NCBI GenBank assembly: GCA_903862465.1
Contig: CAIOYH010000092.1
Location: 1-44,062 of the forward strand
Direction: 5' to 3'
DNA length: 44,062 nucleotides
Source of the DNA: an uncultured bacterium
GTDB taxonomy: Bacteria > Bacteroidota > Bacteroidia > Bacteroidales > CAIWKO01
The translations under genes and the position numbers were made by a program. The notes under the pieces were generated by a model. That model was not told the origin of the DNA. It was given only the letters and a program-made list of their open reading frames with translations, and did no database searches. Positions 24,072-32,781 of this stretch are shown here, one piece after another. The number at the start of each line of letters is the position of its first letter. The first letter of the stretch is position 1.

Positions 24072-25322
24072 ATGATTGCTGAAATTATTAGTATTGGCGA
24101 CGAACTACTGATTGGTCAGATTGTCAATACCAATGCCTCTTTTATTGCTGCCGAGTTGAATTTGGCGGGCATTATCGTAAGGCGTATCACCACCATTGGC
24201 GATACGCGCGATGAGATTCTGTCTGCGCTACATCATGCTTCTCAGTATGCCAATCTTGTGATCATCACGGGTGGTTTGGGTCCAACAAATGATGATATAA
24301 CGAAGCATACGCTCTGCGAATATTTTGACTCGCATCTTGTTCTTCATCAAGAATCTCTCGATAACATTCGTGATATATTTTGCAAACGCGGCTATGGGCT
24401 TACCGAACGCAATCGCTTGCAAGCCGAATTGCCTCACAATTGCACAGCCTTCAGCAATCCTTTAGGAACAGCACCCGGCATGTGGTTCGAAAAGAACGCC
24501 ATACATTATATTTCGATGCCCGGAGTTCCTTTTGAAATGAAAAAGATGCTGATGGACGAAGTGTTGCCTGCCTTTGAGAGATTGGGCGTAACAAAATCTA
24601 TCATACATAAGACCATATATACTATAGGTCTAGGCGAATCAGCCCTTGCCGACCGCATCAAGAATTGGGAGGAACAATTGCCTGCTGATATCAAACTTGC
24701 GTATCTGCCCGAACCCGGTATAGTGAAACTGCGCCTTTCAACCTATGATTCTGATGCGGAAAATCCAAAGGAAGCCATCACGATAGAAATCAATAAGCTG
24801 AAAGGGCTTATTCCCGAATTGATTTTTGGATATGATAAAGATACCATTCAGAAAGTGGTTGGGGAGCTGTTGCTGAAATTTGGGAAGTGCGTGGCAACTG
24901 CCGAAAGCTGCACAGGGGGATATATTGCACATTTGATTACCTCGGTGGCGGGCAGTTCGGCATATTATAAAGGTTCGGTGGTGGCGTATGACAATGCTGT
25001 GAAGGTGGAAACCTTGGGCGTTGATGAAAAGCTAATTCAACTGCATGGCGCGGTGAGCCAAGAAGTGGTGAGTGCTATGGCGCAAGGTGTGCAGCGGATT
25101 TTGAAAACAGATTATGCGATTGCTACTTCCGGCATTGCAGGACCGGATGGGGGCACCACTGAAAAACCCGTGGGAACTATATGGATAGCTATTGCATGTC
25201 AGAGCAAAGTGTATGCAGAGAAATTCCTGTTGGGCGATGACCGCGAACGTAACATTCGGCGCGCATCTTTGTTCGCGTTAAATATGTTGCGGAAAGAGTT
25301 GATTTCAATTGAGGGTTGGTAG
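24072..25322 (+). CDS. cinA: CinA: competence/damage-inducible protein, NMN deamidase domain
   Basis: A 416-residue two-domain protein of the usual length. The N-terminal MoaB/MogA-like domain (about 1-170) starts MIAEIISIGDELLIGQIVNT and has the TGGLGPTNDD loop; this part is linked to ADP-ribose pyrophosphatase activity in the family. The C-terminal CinA domain (about 255-410) has TAESCTGG, AGSSAYYKGS and TSGIAGPDGGT, the site of nicotinamide mononucleotide deamidation. Cytoplasmic, NAD salvage. Six bp after the UspA gene on the same strand. Confidence 0.95.
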   Translation: MIAEIISIGDELLIGQIVNTNASFIAAELNLAGIIVRRITTIGDTRDEILSALHHASQYANLVIITGGLGPTNDDITKHTLCEYFDSHLVLHQESLDNIRDIFCKRGYGLTERNRLQAELPHNCTAFSNPLGTAPGMWFEKNAIHYISMPGVPFEMKKMLMDEVLPAFERLGVTKSIIHKTIYTIGLGESALADRIKNWEEQLPADIKLAYLPEPGIVKLRLSTYDSDAENPKEAITIEINKLKGLIPELIFGYDKDTIQKVVGELLLKFGKCVATAESCTGGYIAHLITSVAGSSAYYKGSVVAYDNAVKVETLGVDEKLIQLHGAVSQEVVSAMAQGVQRILKTDYAIATSGIAGPDGGTTEKPVGTIWIAIACQSKVYAEKFLLGDDRERNIRRASLFALNMLRKELISIEGW

Positions 25323-25549
25323 GTTGAAAAAACCGAAGGTGCTAAACCTCCTAACAATAGGAAGTAATTGACTAGCATGGTATAAGACAGAATTAAATTC
25401 AATAATTCACACTAAGTTGTGGCAAGATTCTTTATAGTTATCGTTCTTTTCTGAAGACATTTTTTTCATCTAATAAATCCATTTTACAATTTAAAAATCC
25501 AATCCTTTAAACAATAAATAAACGTATCTAATGAATACTCACTCCCCCC

Positions 25550-25936
25550 CTACTCATCTGATTCTATTTTTGTTTTTTTGCTTATCACAAAACTTTGCAT
25601 TTTGCTAAGCTCTACCACAACTTCTTTGTATATCTTTTGATATTCTTTAATGTTTTGCGTATAGAATTGTAGGCTTTCCCCATATTGTTTACGTGTAATT
25701 CCATGTTTCTTCAACAATGAATAATAATATTGATTCGATACTTGATTCAAATCCATGTTTTTTTCTTGAGCATTGCGAATCACTGCTTCCGCAAGATGAA
25801 AATCAACCAACACACCCACCATTTCCGTTGGTGGAATGATGTTGTTCGGTATTTTAATCGCTTTATCCTTATTGCCACATGCGATGATTAGCATCACAGC
25901 ACCGATGAGCAGCCACTTTTTAGCGATATCGAACAT
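25550..25936 (-). CDS. small lipoprotein, DUF4296-type
   Basis: A 128-residue protein with a signal ending in a lipobox (IIACG, Cys20). The conserved stretch NIIPPTEMVGVLVDFHLAEA and the following helical YYSLLKKHGITRKQYGESLQFY fit DUF4296, known only from Bacteroidota. Predicted outer-membrane-anchored helical lipoprotein; function unknown. It starts 14 bp after the dihydroorotase stop, and I recall this neighbourhood (polyprenol-phosphate glycosyltransferase, dihydroorotase, DUF4296) as common in the phylum. Confidence 0.8.
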   Translation of the reverse strand: MFDIAKKWLLIGAVMLIIACGNKDKAIKIPNNIIPPTEMVGVLVDFHLAEAVIRNAQEKNMDLNQVSNQYYYSLLKKHGITRKQYGESLQFYTQNIKEYQKIYKEVVVELSKMQSFVISKKTKIESDE

Positions 25937-25950
25937 AGTATAGTTGTTTA

Positions 25951-27303
25951 TTATTTGAAGGTAAGGCGTTGGGCATGACGTTGTTCGCTTACTTTATTTC
26001 CGTCAAACACTATTTCGCCATTGACGAATGTTTTTTCGATGCGTCCCTTGAACGTTTTGCCTTCTAGTGGCGACCATCCGCATTTCGATAGGATAGATTC
26101 TTTCGTAATGGTGGTTTCTGCTTCCGGATCAATCAAAACTAAATCAGCATGATAGCCTACATTAATAAAACCGCGTTTCTCGATATTAAAACAGATGGCG
26201 GGATTATGACACATCAATTGAACCAAATCGGGCACCGACATTTTGCGTTCTGCTGCACGATTAAACATGGAAATCAGCGTATGTTGCACCATCGGTCCCC
26301 CGCTGGGCGATTTGAAGTACGATTGGTTCTTTTCTTCCCACGTATGAGGCGCATGGTCGGAGGCAATCATATCAATGGCTAAGTCATGAACGGCATCCAT
26401 TAGCACCTTTCTGTCTTCCTCGGTCTTGATGGCGGGATTCCATTTGATTTTGCTGCCTAAGGATTCGTAATCGTTATCATTGAATAGCAGATGCTGCACA
26501 CAGACTTCTGAAGTAATCTTTCTCTTTTGTGAAGGAATCTTTTTATACAACATTTGAAGCTCTTTGGCTGTCGAGAGATGCAAAACATGCAAGCGGGTAT
26601 GCAATTTCTTTGCCAATTCAATGGCTCTTTGGGTAGAGACAACGCAAGCTTCTTCGCTGCGAATCAAAGGATGGCAAGACATGGGCACATCCTCTCCGTA
26701 TTGAGCGCGAAAGGATGCGATGTTTTTTTGAATGATGTCCTCATCTTCGGAATGAATGGCGATGAGAAAGCGTAAAGCGAAGATTTCTTCTAAAATCTCC
26801 GGCTTGTTAACCAACATGTTTCCCGTGCTAGCGCCTAAGAACACCTTGATACCGGGATACTTCTTTCGATCGAACTTCTTTAATTCCTCGAGATTATCAT
26901 TGGTTGCCCCTAAATAGAAACCGTAGTTGGCATAACTTTTTTCGGCTGCCAATTGATACTTTTCCTCTAGCAGTTTAATTGTAGTGGTTTGCGGATTGGT
27001 GTTGGGCATTTCCAAAAAACTGGTAACGCCTCCTGCGACAGCGGCTTTGCTTTCCGATTGGATGTCGCCTTTGTGGGTCAAACCCGGTTCGCGGAAGTGA
27101 ACTTGATCGTCAATCACCCCGGGAATCAAGTACATACCCTTGGCGTCAATTCTCTGTATGTTATTATCTTGAATATAGTGTAATTTTAACTTGTCCTGTT
27201 TAAAAATTTTCTCAATCTTTCCGTTGCGAACCAAAACCTGATGCCATTGGGTCCTTCCTTCGTTCACAACACGCGCATTGGTTATATAATAACTTGAACT
27301 CAT
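25951..27303 (-). CDS. pyrC: dihydroorotase (amidohydrolase superfamily)
   Basis: A 450-residue class I-type dihydroorotase, which closes carbamoyl-aspartate to dihydroorotate in pyrimidine synthesis. Seen: PGVIDDQVHFREPGLTHKGD (metal site and substrate Arg), the probable carbamylated-lysine region IKVFLGASTG, IHSEDE (metal His), LHVLHLSTAKE (second His) and ASDHAPHT with the catalytic Asp. The first His of the usual HxH pair is Gln (DDQVHF), which I recall from other Bacteroidota dihydroorotases; the site may therefore bind metal differently. Middle gene of a three-gene run, 60 bp after the mannosyltransferase gene. Confidence 0.9.
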   Translation of the reverse strand: MSSSYYITNARVVNEGRTQWHQVLVRNGKIEKIFKQDKLKLHYIQDNNIQRIDAKGMYLIPGVIDDQVHFREPGLTHKGDIQSESKAAVAGGVTSFLEMPNTNPQTTTIKLLEEKYQLAAEKSYANYGFYLGATNDNLEELKKFDRKKYPGIKVFLGASTGNMLVNKPEILEEIFALRFLIAIHSEDEDIIQKNIASFRAQYGEDVPMSCHPLIRSEEACVVSTQRAIELAKKLHTRLHVLHLSTAKELQMLYKKIPSQKRKITSEVCVQHLLFNDNDYESLGSKIKWNPAIKTEEDRKVLMDAVHDLAIDMIASDHAPHTWEEKNQSYFKSPSGGPMVQHTLISMFNRAAERKMSVPDLVQLMCHNPAICFNIEKRGFINVGYHADLVLIDPEAETTITKESILSKCGWSPLEGKTFKGRIEKTFVNGEIVFDGNKVSEQRHAQRLTFK

Positions 27304-27362
27304 ATACTGATAATTTAAAATAGATACTCTGAAACTGTCATCCTATTGCGCACCATCGAAGG

Positions 27363-28100
27363 CTAACTCACCTTTTTGTACTTCCGAAACCAACTTCTTA
27401 TCTTCAATTGGAGTACGCCTAATATGGCTTCCTTGAAAATCCCTTTACTCATCTTGGATTGCCCTTCCGTACGGTCGGTGAAGATGATAGGCACCTCAAC
27501 GATTTGGAATCCATGCTTGAAAGCCGTAAATTTCATCTCAATTTGAAAAGCATAACCGATGAAATGTATCTTATCCATGTCGATGGTTTCTAAAACCTTA
27601 CGCGTATAACACATAAAACCCGCAGTGGTGTCTCTAATCTTGAGTCTGGTTACAATCCGAACATACATGGATGCGTAATAACTCATCAAAACGCGTCCCA
27701 TGGGCCAGTTGACCACGTTCACACCATTGATATATCGCGACCCTATGGAAACATCTGCGCCCTTTTGTGCGCAAGCGTCATACAATCGTATCAAATCGTC
27801 GGGATTGTGCGAGAAATCAGCATCCATCTCAAAGATATAATCATACTGATGTGCCACAGCCCATTTGAATCCGTGAATATAGGCAGTACCTAGCCCGAGT
27901 TTGCCTTTGCGTTCTTCAATAAACAAACGGTCGGGGAATTCTTTCATCAAAGATTTGACGATAGCCGCGGTGCCATCGGGTGAATTATCTTCCACAACAA
28001 GAATATTGAATTCTTTGGATAAAGAAAACACCTTTCGGATGATTTTTTCGATGTTCTCTCGCTCATTATAAGTCGGAATTATGACGATACTATCTCTCAC
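27363..28100 (-). CDS. polyprenol-phosphate mannosyltransferase-like GT2 enzyme
   Basis: A 245-residue glycosyltransferase family 2 enzyme of the Dpm1 type, without the C-terminal membrane domain. Seen: IIPTYNERENIEKII, VVEDNSPDGTA (nucleotide-sugar Asp), the metal motif EMDADFSHNPDD, SIGSRYINGV and the C-terminal F.DR..G.SKM. It makes a polyprenol-phosphate-linked sugar, usually mannose, at the inner face of the membrane, for glycan or protein glycosylation. The start codon is GTG at 28100; a -7 box lies 28 bp upstream. First gene of a run with pyrC and the DUF4296 lipoprotein. Confidence 0.9.
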   Translation of the reverse strand: MRDSIVIIPTYNERENIEKIIRKVFSLSKEFNILVVEDNSPDGTAAIVKSLMKEFPDRLFIEERKGKLGLGTAYIHGFKWAVAHQYDYIFEMDADFSHNPDDLIRLYDACAQKGADVSIGSRYINGVNVVNWPMGRVLMSYYASMYVRIVTRLKIRDTTAGFMCYTRKVLETIDMDKIHFIGYAFQIEMKFTAFKHGFQIVEVPIIFTDRTEGQSKMSKGIFKEAILGVLQLKIRSWFRKYKKVS

Positions 28101-28127
28101 TGAATTATTTTTTGATTAATAACGAAA

Positions 28128-28135
28128 CAAACTTA
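28128..28135 (-). promoter_or_regulatory. -7 box for the mannosyltransferase-pyrC run
   Basis: TAAGTTTG on the minus strand fits TAnnTTTG, 28 bp before the GTG start; this supports the short leader and the unusual start codon. Confidence 0.5.
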
Positions 28136-28293
28136 CACAATATTTTTGATACTTAGCACGCTGTCATTAAAAAAAAGTTTGAACATACTGATATCCTGCA
28201 CAATATTAATGAAGAAAAAATTCATCATCTTACTTGGTTCATAAATATTGATAAAATTTAATACTAAATTAATATTGGTAAATATATTTTTAG

Positions 28294-28301
28294 TACTTTT
28301 G
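28294..28301 (+). promoter_or_regulatory. -7 box for the T9SS cargo gene
   Basis: TACTTTTG fits TAnnTTTG, with TTG 16 bp upstream (28275-28277). It lies 93 bp before the ATG at 28394 and argues against the in-frame start at 28307. Confidence 0.5.
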
Positions 28302-28393
28302 ATTTTTTGAAATGTATTCATAATAATTTCGACTTAAAAACTCGAATCTTTGTCAATATAATCACTAAATTATTAATCAAAAAATTCAAGCTT

Positions 28394-29767
28394 ATGAAAA
28401 AAAATTACCTAATTATGATTATTGCCCTAATGGGTTTGATAATCAACAATGCTTCTTCTCAAACTTTTACAAGCGGATTAGAAACATGGACATCTGTAGC
28501 ACCGATAAAACCTACTGATTGGTTCGGTTCCAAAACAAGTATTGTGGGCGACAGTATATTTCAGTTCACAACAAGTGTCCATGGAGGAACTTATGCATGT
28601 CAATTGAAAAGTAGCACCACTTCTCATAAAAGATTTACTACTGTGGGAGTTCCTATTATTGCAGGAAAAACATATCAAATAAGTTTTTGGGTGCGAGGAC
28701 ATGGCGATATACGCACAGGCTGTTACAAAGGTTTAGGAAGTAATGGCGCGACATATTATGCTTACAATCCTTACATTATTTTAGATACACTTGGTTGGAA
28801 GCATTGCATCCAAAGTATTACTGTTGATACAACTTCTGCTTCTGCGCAATTTATTATCTCTGTAAGAAATACTAGAGTAGATAAAGGTTATATTCAAGTG
28901 GATGATGTTAACATTGATACCGTTTCGGTTGCTCCTGTTTCGATACATGATATTCAATATGCGACAACAGCACCTTATATCTCTCCATATAATGGACAAA
29001 ATGTGATTACCGGAGGAATTGTCACTGGAAGAGCCAACAAAGGTTTCTTTATTCAAAATGCCTCAGGTCCATGGAATGGATTATATGTATATGATTCTGC
29101 TCATGCAGCAACAGCAGGGCTTGTTAGAGGCGATTCTATTATCATCGCTGGGACAGTTTCTGAATATCTAACTTATACAGAACTTGGCAATGTGACCAAC
29201 CTTACCAAAGTATCATCGGGAAATGCACTACATGCTGCATATCCGGTTACAACGGTTAATGCTACTACCGAATCTCTCGAAGGTGTACTTGTATCATTAA
29301 CCAATATGCCATGTGTGGATGCATCAGGTTCGGCTGCTTATGGTGAATGGATCGTCTATAATGGAACTGATTCAACCAAAACGGGTGGGCTTTTATATAA
29401 ATATACTACTGCGATTGTAGGAACACACTATGATATTACGGGTATTGTTTATTTAGCTTATGGCGGTGTGATGCGCGTTGAACCTAGAGATATAAATGAT
29501 GTTCAAGTAAGCTCAGGTATTGCCAAAAACGAACAAAATCTCGTAAATATGTATCCCAATCCTACCTCATCTATTTTAAATATCGGTAACATCGAAGGCA
29601 TCCAACAAATCCGCATCACGAATCTTTTGGGTAAAACGATAGCAGTTCATGCTGTTTCGGGCAACAATTCTAGCATAGATGTGAGCACTTACACCTCGGG
29701 TGTCTATTTTGTTTCTTTTATAAAAGACAATGCTATAAGCGGAACACGCAAGTTTATCAAACAATAA
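28394..29767 (+). CDS. secreted multidomain protein with T9SS type A sorting signal
   Basis: About 457 residues from the ATG at 28394 (MKKNYLIMIIALMG...NASSQT, a clear signal peptide); the frame also opens at 28307, but that extension is not signal-like. A jelly-roll, carbohydrate-binding-like domain follows (TFTSGLETWTSV ... YIQVDDVNID, about 25-180). Next comes an OB-fold region of the DUF5689/YhcR type (GGIVTGRANKGFFIQNASG ... TGIVYLAYGGVMRVEPRDI). The C-terminus is a type A domain with MYPNPTSSILNI and the final KFIKQ. Expected to be exported by T9SS and attached to or released from the surface. No catalytic motif was recognised, so it may be a binding protein. An intrinsic terminator follows. 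Confidence 0.8.
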   Translation: MKKNYLIMIIALMGLIINNASSQTFTSGLETWTSVAPIKPTDWFGSKTSIVGDSIFQFTTSVHGGTYACQLKSSTTSHKRFTTVGVPIIAGKTYQISFWVRGHGDIRTGCYKGLGSNGATYYAYNPYIILDTLGWKHCIQSITVDTTSASAQFIISVRNTRVDKGYIQVDDVNIDTVSVAPVSIHDIQYATTAPYISPYNGQNVITGGIVTGRANKGFFIQNASGPWNGLYVYDSAHAATAGLVRGDSIIIAGTVSEYLTYTELGNVTNLTKVSSGNALHAAYPVTTVNATTESLEGVLVSLTNMPCVDASGSAAYGEWIVYNGTDSTKTGGLLYKYTTAIVGTHYDITGIVYLAYGGVMRVEPRDINDVQVSSGIAKNEQNLVNMYPNPTSSILNIGNIEGIQQIRITNLLGKTIAVHAVSGNNSSIDVSTYTSGVYFVSFIKDNAISGTRKFIKQ

Positions 29768-29783
29768 ACTTTTGGTCCCAACA

Positions 29784-29821
29784 TAAAAAAAGAGCTTGCA
29801 TTGTGCAAGCTCTTTTTTTTT
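29784..29821. terminator. bidirectional intrinsic terminator
   Basis: AAAAAAGAGCTTGCA pairs with TGCAAGCTCTTTTTT around a 3-base loop. It lies between the convergent cargo gene and cytochrome gene and probably serves both. Confidence 0.9.
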
Positions 29822-29837
29822 GAAATAAAATGTTTCC

Positions 29838-30218
29838 TTAATTCTGAACTTGAATTGAAGTAGCCCAAGTGCAGATTTCAGAAATCTGAGTGGCTGTTGG
29901 TTTTGCACCGGTAAATGATTTCGGAGGCATACTGCCGTTGGTAACTGCTTTGCAGATGGCGTTAGCCTTCTTAGCTTGTTTTGCCGGTTTGTATGTATCC
30001 CATAGATTAAGGTTCCAAACGCCCATTGCCATACCGCTGCCGTTGTCACCATGACACTTGGCGCATGAATTCTGAAGAATAGTTTTTACATTCTCAGGAA
30101 TAGATGTCGTTAAAGATTTGGTCGTTTTTTGACTTTGGGCAACCGAAGGATAAAACGAAATAGTAGCAACCACTGACACTATCAGTATTGCCGCTGCAAA
30201 CATGATGATTTTTTTCAT
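29838..30218 (-). CDS. small c-type cytochrome
   Basis: A 126-residue protein with a signal peptide or membrane anchor (about 5-27). It has one haem c motif, SCAKCHGDNG (about 51-60), and a candidate distal Met in GSMPPKSF (about 95). Two further cysteines (ICKAV, ICTWA) may pair. A periplasmic electron carrier or haem-binding protein, alone between convergent and simple-repeat regions. The partner is unknown. A weak -7-like TACCTTTA lies 32-39 bp upstream (30250-30257). Confidence 0.8.
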   Translation of the reverse strand: MKKIIMFAAAILIVSVVATISFYPSVAQSQKTTKSLTTSIPENVKTILQNSCAKCHGDNGSGMAMGVWNLNLWDTYKPAKQAKKANAICKAVTNGSMPPKSFTGAKPTATQISEICTWATSIQVQN

Positions 30219-30320
30219 AGATTAGATTTTAGTTTTTAAAAATAAAGTGTAAAGGTACGAAAAAAACGTGAAGATAGGTAAATTATTTTTATTATTATGA
30301 TTTTTTAAGAATCTTTTTTT

Positions 30321-30380
30321 AGCCATTCATAGTCATTCATAGTCATTGGGCGTCATTTGTGGTCATTTATTGCTATTGAT
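30321..30380. repeat. 10-bp tandem repeat (GTCATTNNTN type), about 6 units
   Basis: Units such as AGTCATTCAT, AGTCATTGGG, CGTCATTTGT and GGTCATTTAT follow each other in exact 10-bp phase. Similar arrays occur at 30828 and 31718. Confidence 0.7.
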
Positions 30381-30427
30381 TGTTACATTAATTTATTGTT
30401 GATGCGCAACCTTCGAACAAAGAAAAC

Positions 30428-30814
30428 CTACAACATTTGTTTTATGCCAATCACAGATACTTCCATTACGCGTGTCAACCACGCATATTTTTCTTTCATC
30501 ATATCAAATTCTGCGCCTGTTTCCAGATATTTCACGGTGCCTTCTATCATGAAACCTGTTCCTTGATAATCCTTATAACCTAACACTTCTTTACTGCCCA
30601 ACGCCATCTTGATTGTGGAATTTACGTCTATGTTTTTTTCCGTTTTTCTGAATCCATAGGCGGGGATTAAAATGCGCTCATCTTCGGTGGTGACCAAATA
30701 GGAATTCCATGTGTTCACTAAATGCGGTTCAACGCCCCACGACATAATGGATACAACACCTTCGTGTTGGAGCACTTCGTGGAATTTTTCTGATAACTTT
30801 TGATTGTTTTCCAT
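30428..30814 (-). CDS. pyridoxamine 5'-phosphate oxidase-like flavin-binding protein
   Basis: About 128 residues from the preferred ATG at 30814 (MENNQKLSEK); the ATG at 30832 lies in the 10-bp repeat array. A split-barrel fold is suggested by HEGVVSIMSWGVEPHLVNTW, DERILIPAYG, NIDVNSTIKMALGS and GTGFMIEGTVKYLE. Small proteins of this family bind FMN, F420 or haem and reduce various substrates. Cytoplasmic; the substrate is unknown. It is close to a flavodoxin-fold gene on the same strand, with a 260-bp gap that holds a MITE-like element and 10-bp repeats. Confidence 0.75.
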   Translation of the reverse strand: MENNQKLSEKFHEVLQHEGVVSIMSWGVEPHLVNTWNSYLVTTEDERILIPAYGFRKTEKNIDVNSTIKMALGSKEVLGYKDYQGTGFMIEGTVKYLETGAEFDMMKEKYAWLTRVMEVSVIGIKQML

Positions 30815-30827
30815 ATTTTTATTTTTT

Positions 30828-30887
30828 GTCATTAATTGTTATTTGTGGTCATTAATAGTCATTGGTCAGTAATGGTCGATGATTGTT
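30828..30887. repeat. 10-bp tandem repeat, second array
   Basis: GTCATTAATT, GTTATTTGTG, GTCATTAATA and GTCATTGGTC follow in 10-bp phase, then degrade. It lies in the leader of the split-barrel gene and covers its alternative start codon. Confidence 0.65.
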
Positions 30888-30920
30888 GAATTGTTCTATT
30901 GTTGTAACTTTAATTTATAA

Positions 30921-31071
30921 GGGGTTCTATAAATTAGATTTTTCGAGGCGGATTAGATTTTTAAAAGCGGAGTTTACTAATGTAAATGAGCATTTTAAAA
31001 ATTGAAGTCCAACGCTGAAAAAGACAACCGAGCCAAAGGCGAGCTCAGCGAAGCTAATTTATAGGACTCCC
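30921..31071. mobile_element. MITE-like palindromic element, about 150 bp
   Basis: The ends are inverted: TATAAATTAG (30928-30937) and CTAATTTATA (31054-31063), with GGGG and CCC just outside. The inside is also a long imperfect palindrome: GATTTTTAAAAGC near 30955-30968 pairs with GCATTTTAAAAATT near 30990-31003 around a TTTAC/GTAAA hairpin. There is no coding capacity. The form fits a miniature inverted-repeat element or IS-derived palindrome; the parent element is unknown. Confidence 0.55.
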
Positions 31072-31077
31072 ATTAAT

Positions 31078-31716
31078 TTATCTTATAAAATGCGTCACTA
31101 TTTTCTGTGTTTTTTCAGGGGGTGGGATGCTGTCTTTTGTCGCTTCTTTCATCTTCAACAGCCACGCCATGTTTCTGCCCAACACTTGCATACATTGCAC
31201 CCCTTCGGCATCTTGCAGCGCTTCTCCCGGTTCACGTCCATGTATCACATTCCAATAATTGGAAGTGGCTATAATCATTTCGGAGATGCTGAGGTAATGA
31301 TTTAAACAATCAAAGGTGGATGAGCCGCCCGAACGGCGCACGGCTATGACAGAGGCACCCACTTTGTGACGAAAGAGTCCTCCGTTGGAGTTTGAGACGT
31401 AATACAACCTATCCATAAAACTCTTCATGGTGCCTGCTATGCCTGCATAATAGACAGGCGAGCCTAACAGAATACCATCTGCCTCATAGATTTGTTGATT
31501 TATTTTATTGAAATCATCGTTGGGAACGCCACTGCATCTCAAATCCATAGTTTCGGCACATTTGCGGCAGGCAGTGCAACCGTGTATCATGCGATTGCCC
31601 ACATGCAGTATCTCGAATTCTATACCTTGTGCTTTCAATTCTTCGCCAACAAGGCGCAAGGCATGGTAGGTGTTGCCTTCTTTTTTAGGACTTCCGTTTA
31701 TGGCTATTACTTTCAT
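31078..31716 (-). CDS. NADPH-dependent FMN reductase / iron-sulfur flavoprotein-like
   Basis: About 212 residues from the ATG at 31716 (MKVIAINGSPKKEGNTYHAL); an ATG at 31722 lies in the 10-bp repeats. The flavodoxin-like start has the FMN phosphate loop NGSPKKEGNT. A Cys cluster C-TACRKC (HGCTACRKC) near residue 50 with a further Cys (LRCSG) matches iron-sulfur flavoproteins and related quinone or FMN reductases. GSPVYYAGIAGTMKSFMDR is the conserved FMN-binding loop. Cytoplasmic redox enzyme; partner unknown. A -7 box lies about 100 bp upstream. Confidence 0.85.
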   Translation of the reverse strand: MKVIAINGSPKKEGNTYHALRLVGEELKAQGIEFEILHVGNRMIHGCTACRKCAETMDLRCSGVPNDDFNKINQQIYEADGILLGSPVYYAGIAGTMKSFMDRLYYVSNSNGGLFRHKVGASVIAVRRSGGSSTFDCLNHYLSISEMIIATSNYWNVIHGREPGEALQDAEGVQCMQVLGRNMAWLLKMKEATKDSIPPPEKTQKIVTHFIR

Positions 31717-31717
31717 G

Positions 31718-31757
31718 GTCATTTATTGTCATTTATGGTCATTTATTTTCATTGATG
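31718..31757. repeat. 10-bp tandem repeat, third array
   Basis: GTCATTTATT, GTCATTTATG and GTCATTTATT follow at exact 10-bp steps (31718, 31728, 31738), then TTCATTGATG at 31748. It directly precedes the flavoprotein start codon at 31716. Confidence 0.75.
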
Positions 31758-31813
31758 GAACTGCTTTATTGTTCTATTGTTTGTGTAGATGTTAGACTAT
31801 GGCTACAAAGGTG

Positions 31814-31821
31814 CAAAGTTA
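31814..31821 (-). promoter_or_regulatory. -7 box for the flavoprotein gene
   Basis: TAACTTTG on the minus strand fits TAnnTTTG. A leader of about 90 nt would carry the 10-bp array at its end. Confidence 0.5.
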
Positions 31822-31914
31822 CAATTTATTTTCATAGGTCGCGCCTGTTGTGATACAATTAACTGAGTTCGATTTGCAAACTTCTAACAACTGATTCAAT
31901 CATTGCAAGTACAA

Positions 31915-32781
31915 TTACGGTATGATGTAATCATAATTATATCTATTCAAAAGTCTTAGCAAATCAATAGGGTCATCGGTTTGGATGATATCTGCTTTTT
32001 GGTTCAGGGCTTCCTTGTTTTGGGCATCATTATTAGGAGACCAAAGCATCACATATAAACCTTTCTGATGGGCAAGATCCACATTGTCATATAGCCATTG
32101 AAAAGAAGTTGAAAAGCCGAAAAAATGTCTTGAGGCAGCATAATCAATAGTACTTGCAGTTAGTCCACTGAAATAGAATAATTTATTTGTCAATCCCAAT
32201 TCTTGTGCTTTAACCAATAAACTATCACTTCCTTCTAGAAAAACATTGTTGCTCATATTATATTTTTCACACAATCGCTTAATTGCCCTCAAGTATTGTC
32301 CGCGATAAGCATCTATGTCAGAAACATCATTATCAACCTTGCTGCAATCGAATGAAAAATACCAATTGTTCAGATTGGGCAAACTTGAAAACAATTCATC
32401 AACAGAATTCACGAATATATTATTCTCCAAAGCATAATATTTACATTGTTTGATTTCAGCCCAAGTCTGGTCATACACTTTGCCACCACAGGTAGTTCGC
32501 CCATCTAACAAATGATCATGAAAGAGCACCAAAACACTGTCGCGTGTCATTTGAACATCCACCTCAGCGCCATCACCGCCAATGCCCATCACAGGATAAA
32601 TAGCCTCATAGGTGTTGCCGGGCATTCTATACAACTCCCCCATGCCGCGATGACCTAGCACCATAACCTTCGAACCAAAATACGTATCATCGGTATAATG
32701 CGTTTTCTCTTTGCATTGCGCTAGAAAACTCAAAGCAACACAGGCTAGCAGCCCATATTTTATAGGGATCTTAAAAAGCAT
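31915..32781 (-). CDS. glycerophosphodiester phosphodiesterase-like lipoprotein
   Basis: About 288 residues from the ATG at 32781 (MLFKIPIKYGLLA); a GTG at 32796 is the other candidate. The signal ends in a lipobox FLAQC. The GDPD barrel begins MVLGHRGMGE and has EVDVQMTRDSVLVLFHDHLLDGRTT, which holds the metal- and substrate-binding E-x-D and H-D-H residues. The end LWSPNNDAQNKE...ADIIQTDDP matches the last strands. It would cleave glycerophosphodiesters at the cell surface or periplasm to release glycerol-3-phosphate. It overlaps the barrel gene upstream by 11 bp, so the two are translated together. Confidence 0.85.
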   Translation of the reverse strand: MLFKIPIKYGLLACVALSFLAQCKEKTHYTDDTYFGSKVMVLGHRGMGELYRMPGNTYEAIYPVMGIGGDGAEVDVQMTRDSVLVLFHDHLLDGRTTCGGKVYDQTWAEIKQCKYYALENNIFVNSVDELFSSLPNLNNWYFSFDCSKVDNDVSDIDAYRGQYLRAIKRLCEKYNMSNNVFLEGSDSLLVKAQELGLTNKLFYFSGLTASTIDYAASRHFFGFSTSFQWLYDNVDLAHQKGLYVMLWSPNNDAQNKEALNQKADIIQTDDPIDLLRLLNRYNYDYIIP

